Shown here: positions 26,032 to 34,356 of the stretch, in pieces | Layout: every line of letters starts with the position of its first letter | How positions within the stretch are numbered: position 1 is the stretch's first letter | Assembly: GCA_014238285.1 (NCBI GenBank) | Contig: JABABK010000006.1 | Location: 41,666-105,665, forward strand | DNA from: Hellea sp. | GTDB lineage: Bacteria > Pseudomonadota > Alphaproteobacteria > Caulobacterales > Maricaulaceae | DNA length: 64,000 bases | Reading direction: 5' to 3' | The notes under the pieces: generated by a model | The model's database searches: none | What the model saw: only the letters and a program-made list of their open reading frames with translations | Told to the model about the DNA's origin: nothing | Made by a program: the position numbers and the translations under genes

Positions 26032-26379
26032 ATGGTTATGAGTAAAGATGAAATATCAGAAGAAAAGCTCGCGCTTTATCGTGCGCTCATCGCTCCTCAC
26101 CCCGATATCGAGCTTAAAGGCGCGAAAAAATTGTCATACACCTCTATCAATGGCCATATGTTTACAATGATGACCAAAGACGGGCGGCTCGGCATTCGCC
26201 TGTCCAAAAACGACCAGAAGGCCTTTATCGAAAAATTTGACACGATTGGCTTTAAAAACCACGGTTACAACATCAAAGATTACGTTCAAGTACCAGAGGC
26301 TATGATATCGGACCCGGGTGCGTTTGGGTCTTATCTAGAAATGAGTTTGGCCTATACGAAAACCCTAAAACCGAAATAA
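26032..26379 (+). CDS. TfoX-N/YjbR-like small protein
   Basis: 115 residues from the ATG at 26032 (a second ATG at 26038 is equally possible). YTSINGHMFTMMTKDGRLGI followed by LSKNDQKAFIEKF has the pattern of the TfoX N-terminal/MmcQ-like fold (a small alpha-beta domain with a gripping strand pair). No DNA-binding or enzymatic role can be assigned. Its stop directly abuts the stop of the convergent epimerase gene (no gap), so transcripts must overlap. Confidence 0.6.
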   Translation: MVMSKDEISEEKLALYRALIAPHPDIELKGAKKLSYTSINGHMFTMMTKDGRLGIRLSKNDQKAFIEKFDTIGFKNHGYNIKDYVQVPEAMISDPGAFGSYLEMSLAYTKTLKPK

Positions 26380-27288
26380 TTAGGCGTCACTGACATAAGG
26401 CTTAATCATCCGGTCCAAAGTCATAGACAGCTTCACCACGCCGCCCGTACGCCATTCAAGCCTTTTCATTTTATCACAGTTCATAATGCTAACCGCATTG
26501 CGGTCCGCTGCTTCGGGTAAATCATAAACGCAACCGGTCGCAGCCTTTAGCGGCCCTAAAACATCTCTACGGTCCACGATAAAATCTGCAACGTTAAACG
26601 CGCCGCCGGAAACTCTAATGGGATCAGCCCGCAAAAGGGCGGCAACAGCGCGTGCCGCGTCTTCTCCGTGAATTTCAGAGGCGGCAAATGGCTTGATCGG
26701 TTTTCCGGTTAGATAGGCTTTGAATAATGGCTGCCATTTATGGGGCCGGCCAGGTCCCGCTGGGCCGTAGACATTCGCGAGCCGTAGACTAAATGTCATG
26801 AAGTTTGGCGTGTTCATTTGTTCAAGGACTTTTTCGGCCTCGTATTTTACTTTGCCGTAAAGATTGACCGGCTTGGGCTCATCAGACTCATAAAGGTCAA
26901 TCCCGCCTTCTTGGTCCCCGTAAACTTCTTGAGATGACAAAAATACAAACCGGGAAATACCCGCCTTTTTCGCTTGTTTGAAAAGCGCGACACTGCCGCC
27001 TAAATTTTTAAACGCAAAGGCTTTTGCATCATCGCCCTGGCCGCCAACATAACGTCCCGGCAAGTGATCCAGCGCGGCGTGTACGAAACAATCAGTCCCT
27101 TCTAAAACAGGCTGATAATCAAAATTCAGACCCAGCTCAGCCTGCACGAAACGCACTGGCGAAGAGAAGTAATTAGCTTTGTGGGATGTCCGCCCCAATA
27201 TGGTGACATCATAGCCTTCTGATAAAAGCTCTTCGACAATGAAACGGCCAACATAGCCCGAACCGCCTGATATGACGGCCTTAGGCAT
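26380..27288 (-). CDS. NAD-dependent epimerase/dehydratase family protein
   Basis: 302 residues, extended short-chain dehydrogenase fold. Rossmann motif ISGGSGYVGRFIVEEL at the N-terminus, VFLSSQEVYGDQ, and the catalytic-type Tyr/Lys in NLYGKVKYEAEK. Acts on a nucleotide sugar or similar ligand; substrate unknown. It sits 18 bp after sdhA, at the place where sdhB normally follows, so it may be read through from the sdh promoter. It is far from the rhamnose genes. Confidence 0.85.
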   Translation of the reverse strand: MPKAVISGGSGYVGRFIVEELLSEGYDVTILGRTSHKANYFSSPVRFVQAELGLNFDYQPVLEGTDCFVHAALDHLPGRYVGGQGDDAKAFAFKNLGGSVALFKQAKKAGISRFVFLSSQEVYGDQEGGIDLYESDEPKPVNLYGKVKYEAEKVLEQMNTPNFMTFSLRLANVYGPAGPGRPHKWQPLFKAYLTGKPIKPFAASEIHGEDAARAVAALLRADPIRVSGGAFNVADFIVDRRDVLGPLKAATGCVYDLPEAADRNAVSIMNCDKMKRLEWRTGGVVKLSMTLDRMIKPYVSDA

Positions 27289-27306
27289 ATGCGCGCCCGA
27301 CTCGGA

Positions 27307-29106
27307 TTAATAAACCCGCTTTTTGGGTTTAATATAATCAATATCATCCGACATGGTATAGTCATGAACCGGGCGGTAATTAATCTTCACCTTGTTCTTA
27401 TCATAGTCATACCAAGCCAAAGTATGCTTCATCCAAGTCTTGTCATTGCGATCCGGATAGTCTTCATGAGCGTGCGCGCCTCGGCTTTCTTTGCGGTTAG
27501 CCGCAGACTGGATTGTCACATTGGCTTGTCCCAAAAGATTATCAAGCTCAAGCGTTTCCATGAGGTCAGTATTCCAGACCAGCGTCTTATCAGATACAGA
27601 AACATCTTTCATCATATCGGCGATGGCGCCAACCTTGGTTACGCCTTCACTCAGGCTATCTTCGGTTCTGAAAACGGCGCAATGATCTTGCATGGCCTTT
27701 TGAAGGGTCAGGCGGATATCGGCTGTTTTGGTTGCGCCATCAGCATTGCGGAATTTTTCTAGGCGGGCGATTGAATTAGCGCCGGCATCTTTTGGCAAAG
27801 CCTTTTGTTTTGCATTTGGTTTTAGAATTTCGCCGCAACGAAGACCTGCTGCGCGTCCAAACACCACCAAGTCAATGAGCGAGTTAGAACCTAAACGATT
27901 AGCGCCGTGTACAGAGACACAGGCCGCCTCGCCAACAGCCATAAGGCCTGGCACAACACTATCTGGGTTCTTACCTTTTTTAGTGACGACTTCACCGTGA
28001 TAATTAGTTTGAATACCGCCCATATTATAATGGCAGGTCGGCAGAACCGGAATAGGCTCTTTATTGACATCAACACCCGCAAATATTTTCGCGCTTTCTG
28101 AAATGCCGGGCAGACGCGCGGCAAGAATGTCAGGATCAAGGTGATCGAGATGCAAATAAATATGATCTTTATTAGGACCAACACCGCGGCCTTCACGAAT
28201 TTCTAGGGTCATGGCGCGAGAAACGACGTCGCGCGAAGCCAAGTCTTTGGCCGACGGTGCATAGCGCTCCATAAAGCGCTCGCCTTCGGAGTTGGTGAGA
28301 TAGCCGCCTTCGCCGCGTGAGCCTTCAGTGATGAGACAACCTGCACCGTAAATGCCTGTTGGGTGGAACTGTACAAATTCCATATCTTGTAGTGGTAAGC
28401 CTGCGCGAAGGACCATGGCGTTGCCATCGCCCGTACAAGTGTGGGCGGAGGTACAAGAGAAGAACGTCCGCCCATAGCCACCCGTTGCGAGGATAACCGT
28501 TTGCGAGCGGAAACGATGAAGCGTGCCATCATCAAGTTTCCAAGCGGTAATACCGCGGCACACGCCGTCTTCCATGATCAGATCAAGGGCGAAATATTCA
28601 ATAAAGAACTCGGCTTTCCGGCGCACGGATTGTCCATAAAGCGTGTGAAGCATGGCATGACCTGTGCGGTCAGCGGCGGCGCATGTGCGCTGCGCTTCCG
28701 GGCCTTCGCCCATATTTTGCATCATGCCGCCAAAGGGACGCTGATAAATTTTGCCTTCATCGGTTCTAGAAAATGGCATGCCCCAATGTTCGAGCTCGTA
28801 AACCGCCTTTGGAGCTTCCTTGCAAAGATACTCGATGGAATCTTGGTCACCGAGCCAGTCTGACCCTTTGACAGTATCGAACATATGCCAGCGCCAATCA
28901 TCGTCGCTCATATTGCCAAGAGAGGCAGCAATACCGCCCTGGGCCGCAACCGTATGTGAACGGGTCGGGAAAACTTTAGTGACACAGGCGGTTTTGAGGC
29001 CTTCCTGCGCTGCGCCCAGAGTTGCGCGCAGGCCAGATCCACCGGCTCCGACGACGACGACGTCGTAAGTATGATCAATCCATTCAGTCTTGTTTGGCTT
29101 AGTCAT
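27307..29106 (-). CDS. sdhA: Succinate dehydrogenase flavoprotein subunit
   Basis: Oxidises succinate to fumarate in the TCA cycle, passing electrons to SdhB. 599 residues. FAD fold [20 protein letters not shown]; the covalent-FAD histidine is in [17 protein letters not shown]; the active-site region is seen in [17 protein letters not shown] and RGEGG; C-terminal KPKKRVY. It starts 1 bp after sdhD in the order sdhC-sdhD-sdhA, but sdhB does not follow: an epimerase gene does, so sdhB must lie elsewhere. Confidence 0.97.
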   Translation of the reverse strand: MTKPNKTEWIDHTYDVVVVGAGGSGLRATLGAAQEGLKTACVTKVFPTRSHTVAAQGGIAASLGNMSDDDWRWHMFDTVKGSDWLGDQDSIEYLCKEAPKAVYELEHWGMPFSRTDEGKIYQRPFGGMMQNMGEGPEAQRTCAAADRTGHAMLHTLYGQSVRRKAEFFIEYFALDLIMEDGVCRGITAWKLDDGTLHRFRSQTVILATGGYGRTFFSCTSAHTCTGDGNAMVLRAGLPLQDMEFVQFHPTGIYGAGCLITEGSRGEGGYLTNSEGERFMERYAPSAKDLASRDVVSRAMTLEIREGRGVGPNKDHIYLHLDHLDPDILAARLPGISESAKIFAGVDVNKEPIPVLPTCHYNMGGIQTNYHGEVVTKKGKNPDSVVPGLMAVGEAACVSVHGANRLGSNSLIDLVVFGRAAGLRCGEILKPNAKQKALPKDAGANSIARLEKFRNADGATKTADIRLTLQKAMQDHCAVFRTEDSLSEGVTKVGAIADMMKDVSVSDKTLVWNTDLMETLELDNLLGQANVTIQSAANRKESRGAHAHEDYPDRNDKTWMKHTLAWYDYDKNKVKINYRPVHDYTMSDDIDYIKPKKRVY

Positions 29107-29107
29107 G

Positions 29108-29446
29108 CTAGGCTCCCAGCCACATCGTCAAAATTACAAATACAGAAATAGCCCAAGCGACAAAACCGACAAGACGGTTAGCCAAGAGGCTGAAAGACTT
29201 CATGCCGCCATCCAGATAATCCAGAATGACTTCGTCAAATTCGAGCTTACTGTACCAAATCATACCCGTTAGAAACAAAAGAGCCGAGATTGCGCCAAAG
29301 GGCGACGTTAGCCATTCCGTAAAACCACTTACGCGTCCGGATAAAGCGCAGACAAATCCAAAAAGGAAAAACGGCAAAGACAAAATCATCAATGTGCCAG
29401 TCCAGCCTTTGAGACGGTGGTGGAATGTTCCTGATCCTTTAGTCAT
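29108..29446 (-). CDS. sdhD: Succinate dehydrogenase membrane anchor subunit (haem ligand replaced)
   Basis: 112 residues with three membrane helices ([53 protein letters not shown]). Identified by position between sdhC and sdhA and by the family motif EVILDYLDG. In E. coli SdhD the haem b ligand His71 lies 11 residues before the Asp of the DY pair; here that position is Tyr65 (Asp76-Tyr77 conserved). Thus the haem ligand is missing, matching the same loss in SdhC, while the quinone-site tyrosine is retained. Confidence 0.88.
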   Translation of the reverse strand: MTKGSGTFHHRLKGWTGTLMILSLPFFLFGFVCALSGRVSGFTEWLTSPFGAISALLFLTGMIWYSKLEFDEVILDYLDGGMKSFSLLANRLVGFVAWAISVFVILTMWLGA

Positions 29447-29447
29447 T

Positions 29448-29834
29448 TTATGCTCCCAGCGCCATATAGGTACAACCGGCCGCGCCTATAACAGATAAAG
29501 CGATCATGACCCAAGACATGGTGTTATTGGCGGCTGGTTCTAAATAATTTCCGCGATCCCATATCAAATGACGAAGCTGCGCAAAAGCCGTGAAGATTAA
29601 CGCGAAGAAACCTACAAAAAATCCAATCCATCCCAAGGGCGAATATAATAGCCCTTCGAGAGGCACATGGCCGGTAGATTTGAAAAACAATAGTCCAAAA
29701 GCGAGCTTGATCATGAAAACATAGGAAATGACGGTCGTAATTCGATGCAAAATCGAAGACAACATAGCGGGGTGCCAGCGCCAAATCTGCAAATGCGGCG
29801 CCATTGGCCGCTTATCATTCCACTCACTCGACAT
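29448..29834 (-). CDS. sdhC: Succinate dehydrogenase cytochrome b556-type subunit (haem ligand replaced)
   Basis: 128 residues, three membrane helices. N-terminal family signature KRPMAPHLQIWRWHPAM, with the quinone-binding Ser27 and Arg31 in SSILHRITT. The second signature, HxxxGxRHxxxD, appears as TAFAQLRHLIWD: the second His is kept (89), but the first, the haem b ligand (His84 in E. coli), is Thr82. The first gene of sdhCDA. A promoter is proposed at 29865-29892. Confidence 0.93.
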   Translation of the reverse strand: MSSEWNDKRPMAPHLQIWRWHPAMLSSILHRITTVISYVFMIKLAFGLLFFKSTGHVPLEGLLYSPLGWIGFFVGFFALIFTAFAQLRHLIWDRGNYLEPAANNTMSWVMIALSVIGAAGCTYMALGA

Positions 29835-29864
29835 TAAAGGACTCCTTTAGGGGTGCTAAGGCGT

Positions 29865-29892
29865 AAATTACAGTTGGCATAGCCAGAGTCAA
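29865..29892 (-). promoter_or_regulatory. Candidate promoter of sdhCDA
   Basis: TTGACT (29892-29887), 16-bp spacer, TAATTT (29870-29865) on the minus strand, about 35 bp before the sdhC start. Confidence 0.45.
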
Positions 29893-29909
29893 TGATTACA
29901 GCAATGCTC

Positions 29910-29938
29910 TTGGCGTATAGATTGTCGCGCTCTATAAG
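29910..29938 (+). promoter_or_regulatory. Promoter of the DUF885 gene
   Basis: TTGGCG (29910-29915), 17-bp spacer, TATAAG (29933-29938), 24 bp before the ATG at 29963, with GGAGAGGG as the ribosome-binding site. Back to back with the sdh promoter. Confidence 0.55.
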
Positions 29939-29962
29939 ACTTATTTTTCCGGAGAGGGAAAT

Positions 29963-31813
29963 ATGAAGAATTCTATCATTTACGGGGCTGCTTTTGTGGC
30001 GCTTACATCATTTTCAGCTCAATTTACGGCTCTGGCCGACCCTGCCGGTTTTTGCGGCGATGGTGATATTATTATATTGGACGGTCAGCAGCAATGCCTT
30101 GTCAGAGACGACTTAAGCAAACTTATCCATGATTACGAAACCTATACCCAGCAAAGTAATCCGTACTCGGCCGGACAAGAAGGCGACAAAGAAGCCCTTA
30201 GAAAGCTGCCGGATGTATCGCCTGAAAACACCGAAGAGACCCAGAAGACTATTGAAGGTTTCCAAAACAGGTTAAATGCTATTTCAACCCATGGATTTAC
30301 AGACAGTGACAAACTCAATCATAGTCTGTTGGGTTTTGTGCTGGCTCAAACAAATCGCCGCATGCCCTTTGACGAAGACCGTATCCCTTTCACCAATGAC
30401 TCCGGTTTTTTCAACGAATTAAGTTATATTTCGAGGCAAACTCAATTTGAAAAACCCGGAGACTATGAAGCCTTTGCAGCCCGTCTTTCTGCGCTGCCTC
30501 AATATTTTGGGCAACACAAAGCCAATATGCGACGCGGTATAAAAACAGGTTACACGGCCTCTGTCGAAGTTCTGCCGGGCATTATTGAGGTCATTGAAAC
30601 GCTTTCAAATTCTGACGCCCAAACCCATCCTTATTTTGCGCCGTTTAAATCTTTCCCTGATTCCATAGACGAGACTGAGCGTAAGCGTCTTAAAGCCCTA
30701 GGAGTAGCGGCTTTAGATAATGCCGTATTGCCTGCCTATAAAGACCTTCATGAGTTTATGCAGGACGAGTATTTGCCTAAAGCCCGAACCGTGGTCGGTA
30801 TTGGCACGACGCCTGAGGGCCGCGCTTATTATGCTTCACTTGTAAGATATTTCACCACCCTCGACGTAACCCCTGACGAAGTTCACGAACTGGGCTTAAA
30901 AGAAGTCGCCCGTATTCGCGGCGAAATGGATGAAATTATTAAGAGCGTAGATTTTAAAGGCTCGTTTTCTGAATTCCTCGAATTCCTTCGCACCGATCCA
31001 CAGTTTTACGCCAAAACAGAAGACGAGCTTCTTAAAGAAGCAGCCTGGCTTGCCAAACAAGTTGACGGTAAAATGCCGGAGTATTTCCGCACCTTGCCAA
31101 GGCTCTCTTACGGCGTCATTCCAGTTCCCAAGGAAATCGCGGCTAATTACACGACAGGGCGATATTGGGGCGGCAATCCAGAACACGGTAAAGCCGGCAA
31201 TTATGTTGTAAATACTTACAATCTGACCCAGCGCCCGCTTTATAACCTACCAGCTCTGACCTTGCATGAAGGCGTGCCCGGCCATCATCACCAAATTAGC
31301 TTAGGACAAGAGCTCAAAAACGTCCCTGACTTTCGTAAAAATCTTTATCCAAATGCCTTTGGCGAAGGCTGGGGGCTTTACGCTGAAAAAGTTGGCATGG
31401 AGATGGGCATTTATAAAACGCCCTATGAGAACTTTGGCCGTCTTTCCTATGAAATGTGGCGGGCTTGCCGATTGGTGGTTGATACAGGCATGCACTGGAA
31501 AGGCTGGACTCGTGAACAAGCCGAAGAGTGTTTTTTCGATAACTCTGCACTCGCGGCCCATAACATTAAAACCGAAGTAGAACGTTATATCAGCTGGCCC
31601 GGTCAAGCTCTTGCTTATAAAATTGGAGAACTGAAAATACTGGAACTTCGAAACAAGGCAGAGGCCGCTTTGGGTGACAAATTTTCAATTCGAGATTTTC
31701 ACGATGCCGTCCTTCTTGAAGGTGGATTGCCGCTCAATATTTTGGACGAACGTGTCACCGCTTGGATCGCCAAACAAAAAAAGCCTAAATCCGCCGCTCA
31801 AACCGCACCATAA
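29963..31813 (+). CDS. DUF885 family secreted metallopeptidase-like protein
   Basis: 616 residues, usual for DUF885. Signal peptide MKNSIIYGAAFVALTSFSAQ, cleavage near LADPA. The zinc-type motif LTLHEGVPGHHHQISLGQEL is diagnostic, as are VNTYNLTQRPLYNLPAL before it and GEGWGLYAEKVG after. The family is related to gluzincin/thermolysin-like peptidases and is probably periplasmic or surface-bound. Substrate unknown. The single gene is bounded upstream by the sdh promoter region and downstream by a strong terminator. Confidence 0.93.
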   Translation: MKNSIIYGAAFVALTSFSAQFTALADPAGFCGDGDIIILDGQQQCLVRDDLSKLIHDYETYTQQSNPYSAGQEGDKEALRKLPDVSPENTEETQKTIEGFQNRLNAISTHGFTDSDKLNHSLLGFVLAQTNRRMPFDEDRIPFTNDSGFFNELSYISRQTQFEKPGDYEAFAARLSALPQYFGQHKANMRRGIKTGYTASVEVLPGIIEVIETLSNSDAQTHPYFAPFKSFPDSIDETERKRLKALGVAALDNAVLPAYKDLHEFMQDEYLPKARTVVGIGTTPEGRAYYASLVRYFTTLDVTPDEVHELGLKEVARIRGEMDEIIKSVDFKGSFSEFLEFLRTDPQFYAKTEDELLKEAAWLAKQVDGKMPEYFRTLPRLSYGVIPVPKEIAANYTTGRYWGGNPEHGKAGNYVVNTYNLTQRPLYNLPALTLHEGVPGHHHQISLGQELKNVPDFRKNLYPNAFGEGWGLYAEKVGMEMGIYKTPYENFGRLSYEMWRACRLVVDTGMHWKGWTREQAEECFFDNSALAAHNIKTEVERYISWPGQALAYKIGELKILELRNKAEAALGDKFSIRDFHDAVLLEGGLPLNILDERVTAWIAKQKKPKSAAQTAP

Positions 31814-31821
31814 TAAATCCA

Positions 31822-31856
31822 TAAAAAAGGCCGCCTAAATTAGGCGGCCTTAAAAA
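31822..31856. terminator. Bidirectional rho-independent terminator
   Basis: A 12-bp perfect stem AAGGCCGCCTAA/TTAGGCGGCCTT flanked by an A-run on one side and AAAAATAG on the other. Terminates the DUF885 gene (+) and the first outer-membrane protein gene (-). Confidence 0.9.
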
Positions 31857-31873
31857 TAGATTATCTATTATTC

Positions 31874-32737
31874 TTAGAAACGGTAACGACCTCTAAGAGC
31901 CACTGGAACAGTCCAGCTTTGGCTACCATTATTGATGCCGCCAAATGGTGCACCGGAACCCAAATCTGTTGTGTCGGTTTTCATAGTGCCCGTATAACGA
32001 ATACCTGTTTCAAGACCGAGCGTCGCGCGGTTAAAGACAGGCGCTTCAAAACCAACCATGCCCGCAGCTGTTGGAACCCATCCGCTTTCATACAAGCCGA
32101 TTGTACCGTTATTATAACCATTGCCGCCGAGTTGGGCATTGCTGATCGCAATATCATCAATATGGGCTGCACCCGCTTTACCTTCAACATATGGGCGAAT
32201 AGAATTGAAAACAGGGGCTCTCATTGGTTTGAAATATTGACGAAGGCCTAGTTCTACACCGTAGCGTTTATAGTCAGACATATCACCTGTTAGTGCGTTT
32301 CCGTTGATTGAACCCAAATTGACTTCTTCACCGCTAGCTTGAGCGTAAGAACCCATCAGAGTAACCTTACGGTTTGGATTAAGCGCATAAGAACCACCAA
32401 GCTCATACCGCATACCTGGGTCATAAGCATCTTTCATAGAAAGATTATTGGTTGTGATGCTGTTAATGCCTGGGTTTGCAGCGATGACAGCTGCGGCACT
32501 GTTTGTTTTATTGCCTGTCAGAGCGTCTCCGCCGACGAAAAATTCCGGGCCGATCGCGCCTTCAAGGTTCCAACGGCTTAATGTTTTGCCGCCAACGCAG
32601 CATCCGTCGTTTGATTGACCGGCATAATAACCATTATTCTGGTTATAAGACGAGTGTTTAGAATGATGGCTATTTCCTCCAAGCCATGAACATCCCGATA
32701 GTGCGACTGCGGCTGCACCTAAAAGCAAAATACGCAT
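31874..32737 (-). CDS. Outer-membrane beta-barrel lipoprotein, tandem paralogue 1
   Basis: 287 residues from the ATG at 32737 (MRILLLGAAAVALSGCSWLG), with lipobox LSGC. A short Ser/His/Asn/Tyr/Gly-rich linker leads to a ~220-residue barrel of alternating strands (VTLMGSYAQASGEEVNLGSI, RPYVEGKAGAAHIDDIAI, LGLETGIRYTG, VPVALRGRYRF), ending in the C-terminal aromatic of outer-membrane proteins. Closely shares layout with the next two genes. Own terminator downstream. Function likely structural or porin-like; unknown. Confidence 0.82.
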   Translation of the reverse strand: MRILLLGAAAVALSGCSWLGGNSHHSKHSSYNQNNGYYAGQSNDGCCVGGKTLSRWNLEGAIGPEFFVGGDALTGNKTNSAAAVIAANPGINSITTNNLSMKDAYDPGMRYELGGSYALNPNRKVTLMGSYAQASGEEVNLGSINGNALTGDMSDYKRYGVELGLRQYFKPMRAPVFNSIRPYVEGKAGAAHIDDIAISNAQLGGNGYNNGTIGLYESGWVPTAAGMVGFEAPVFNRATLGLETGIRYTGTMKTDTTDLGSGAPFGGINNGSQSWTVPVALRGRYRF

Positions 32738-32832
32738 AGTTCCATCCTTTTGTCCTGATTTGGCACAATTGCCAGTTTCATCAGATTTCAGGATGGATGT
32801 TGCAAAGATGGGGCCAAGTCTTATTCGGACCA

Positions 32833-32862
32833 TAAAAAAAGCCCGGACAAAGCCGGGCTTGA
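32833..32862 (-). terminator. Rho-independent terminator of paralogue 2
   Basis: Minus strand reads AAGCCCGG/CCGGGCTT stem (loop CTTTGT-like) followed by a run of seven T. It isolates the second barrel gene from the first. Confidence 0.88.
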
Positions 32863-32885
32863 AATAATTGAATTAGGACTGTTCC

Positions 32886-34244
32886 TTAGAAGGACACACG
32901 TCCTCTTAGTTTAACAGGAACACTCAGACGTGGGTCTGAAGCAAAATTGCTATCCAGATCATCTGTCCAGCGAATACCTGTCTCAACCCCTAGAGCGGCG
33001 CGGCCACCGACGGCCCACTCAGCGCCGATGACACCAGAAGCTGTAGGTGCCCATCCGCCATCAACATAGTTTTGTGTATAGATCGCAGGATCTACAAATG
33101 TGTCAGATGATTGTGTCAAAGAAATGTCTTTCGTATGGGCGAAACCAGCCGTGGCTCCCACATAAGGACGTAACCCCGTTGGGGCGCCCATATAATGACG
33201 TATACCACCTTCAACCGTATACTGTTCTAGATCACTAAATTCAGCATACAAATCTTCGGTAACACCGGCGTCTGTAATAGATCCAACAAGAACTTGATTG
33301 CCGCCATCGGCTTTACTGTACCCAACTCGGCCTAGCAAAGTCGTATTCGCATTGACATCGTAAGTCGCCGTTAGGTCCGCTGATTTGGCGTTATCCCAAG
33401 CATCGCTATATTTAATTGATGATAGGTCTGATACTGTACCGGTTCCAGTTCCGCCTGCAAAAGTTTTGGAAACTTCACCAGGGAAGATATCGCCGCCCAG
33501 ATGGAAATCTTGTCCTAATCCGAGTTCTAAGCCGAAAGGTAAACTACCGCCGCCGCCATAATTATAGCCGCCGCCTGAATATCCATAGTTATAACCGCCT
33601 GAATATTGGGAACCACCGCCGGCATATTGAGCGCCGCCACCTGCGGCATAATAGGCTGGATATGGCTGTGCTACATAAATAGGCGCGCCCTGAACTGTCG
33701 TCACGCCTGCGCCGCCTACAGCGCTACCATAAGGGGCTGCGCCGCCTAATGTCGTTACACCGCTGCTATAGGCTGATGAACCTGCGCCGTACATTCCTGT
33801 ACCTGCGCCATACATACCTGAACCTCCGGCTCCAGCACCGTATATACCAGCTCCGCCTACTCCGGCACCGTACATGCCTGAACCACCAGCTCCAGCGCCG
33901 TACATGCCCGAACCACCGGCTCCAGCGCCATACATACCTGCACCTTGAAATCCTCGAAGTCCGCCTGAGCCAGCACCGTAACCGCCGCCGCCTGCGCCGT
34001 AAGCCACATTATAACCAGCGCCCGGGGCGCAACCTTGACCGCCTTGTTGGCCGCCTGAATAACCATAATTCATATTAGAGTATGCTGCGCCCTGCGCGCC
34101 CTGCATACATCCTCCGCCATAAGCGCCATTGCTATAAGCGCCATTACTTTCATAGCCGTAGGAGTCGCCGTAGCTGCCTCCAGATCCGAGCCACGAACAA
34201 CCCGATAATAATACGGCGGATAGTGCACAAGCTGCTAATCGCAT
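32886..34244 (-). CDS. Outer-membrane beta-barrel lipoprotein with Gly/Tyr repeat domain, paralogue 2
   Basis: 452 residues, longest of the three paralogues. MRLAACALSAVLLSGCSWLG carries the lipobox. Residues ~20-240 are low complexity, rich in Gly, Ala, Tyr, Ser and Gln, including five tandem copies of a 10-residue unit (GSGMYGAGAG). Then a barrel like that of its neighbours (GLELGLGQDFHLGGDIFPGE, RPYVGATAGFAHTKDISL, LGVETGIRWT, VPVKLRGRVSF with final Phe). The repeat region could be a surface-exposed, elastic or amyloid-like segment; that is inference. The ribosome-binding site AAAGGAGTCC is strong. Confidence 0.82.
   Translation of the reverse strand: MRLAACALSAVLLSGCSWLGSGGSYGDSYGYESNGAYSNGAYGGGCMQGAQGAAYSNMNYGYSGGQQGGQGCAPGAGYNVAYGAGGGGYGAGSGGLRGFQGAGMYGAGAGGSGMYGAGAGGSGMYGAGVGGAGIYGAGAGGSGMYGAGTGMYGAGSSAYSSGVTTLGGAAPYGSAVGGAGVTTVQGAPIYVAQPYPAYYAAGGGAQYAGGGSQYSGGYNYGYSGGGYNYGGGGSLPFGLELGLGQDFHLGGDIFPGEVSKTFAGGTGTGTVSDLSSIKYSDAWDNAKSADLTATYDVNANTTLLGRVGYSKADGGNQVLVGSITDAGVTEDLYAEFSDLEQYTVEGGIRHYMGAPTGLRPYVGATAGFAHTKDISLTQSSDTFVDPAIYTQNYVDGGWAPTASGVIGAEWAVGGRAALGVETGIRWTDDLDSNFASDPRLSVPVKLRGRVSF
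33786..33941 (-). repeat. In-gene 30-bp tandem repeats coding GSGMYGAGAG units
   Basis: About five units of 30 bp with small changes (GVGGAGIYGAG, GTGMYGAG). Highly repetitive DNA inside paralogue 2, liable to length change by slippage in multiples of ten residues without loss of frame. Confidence 0.8.
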
Positions 34245-34356
34245 TTCGGACTCCTTTTCCCTCTAAATTCTTTTATTACTACTCTTGTTAACCATGTGAT
34301 GCTTAAGAAATGGTTTTTAAAAAGAAAACAAAACCTTAAGATGGTCGCTTTTTTAC

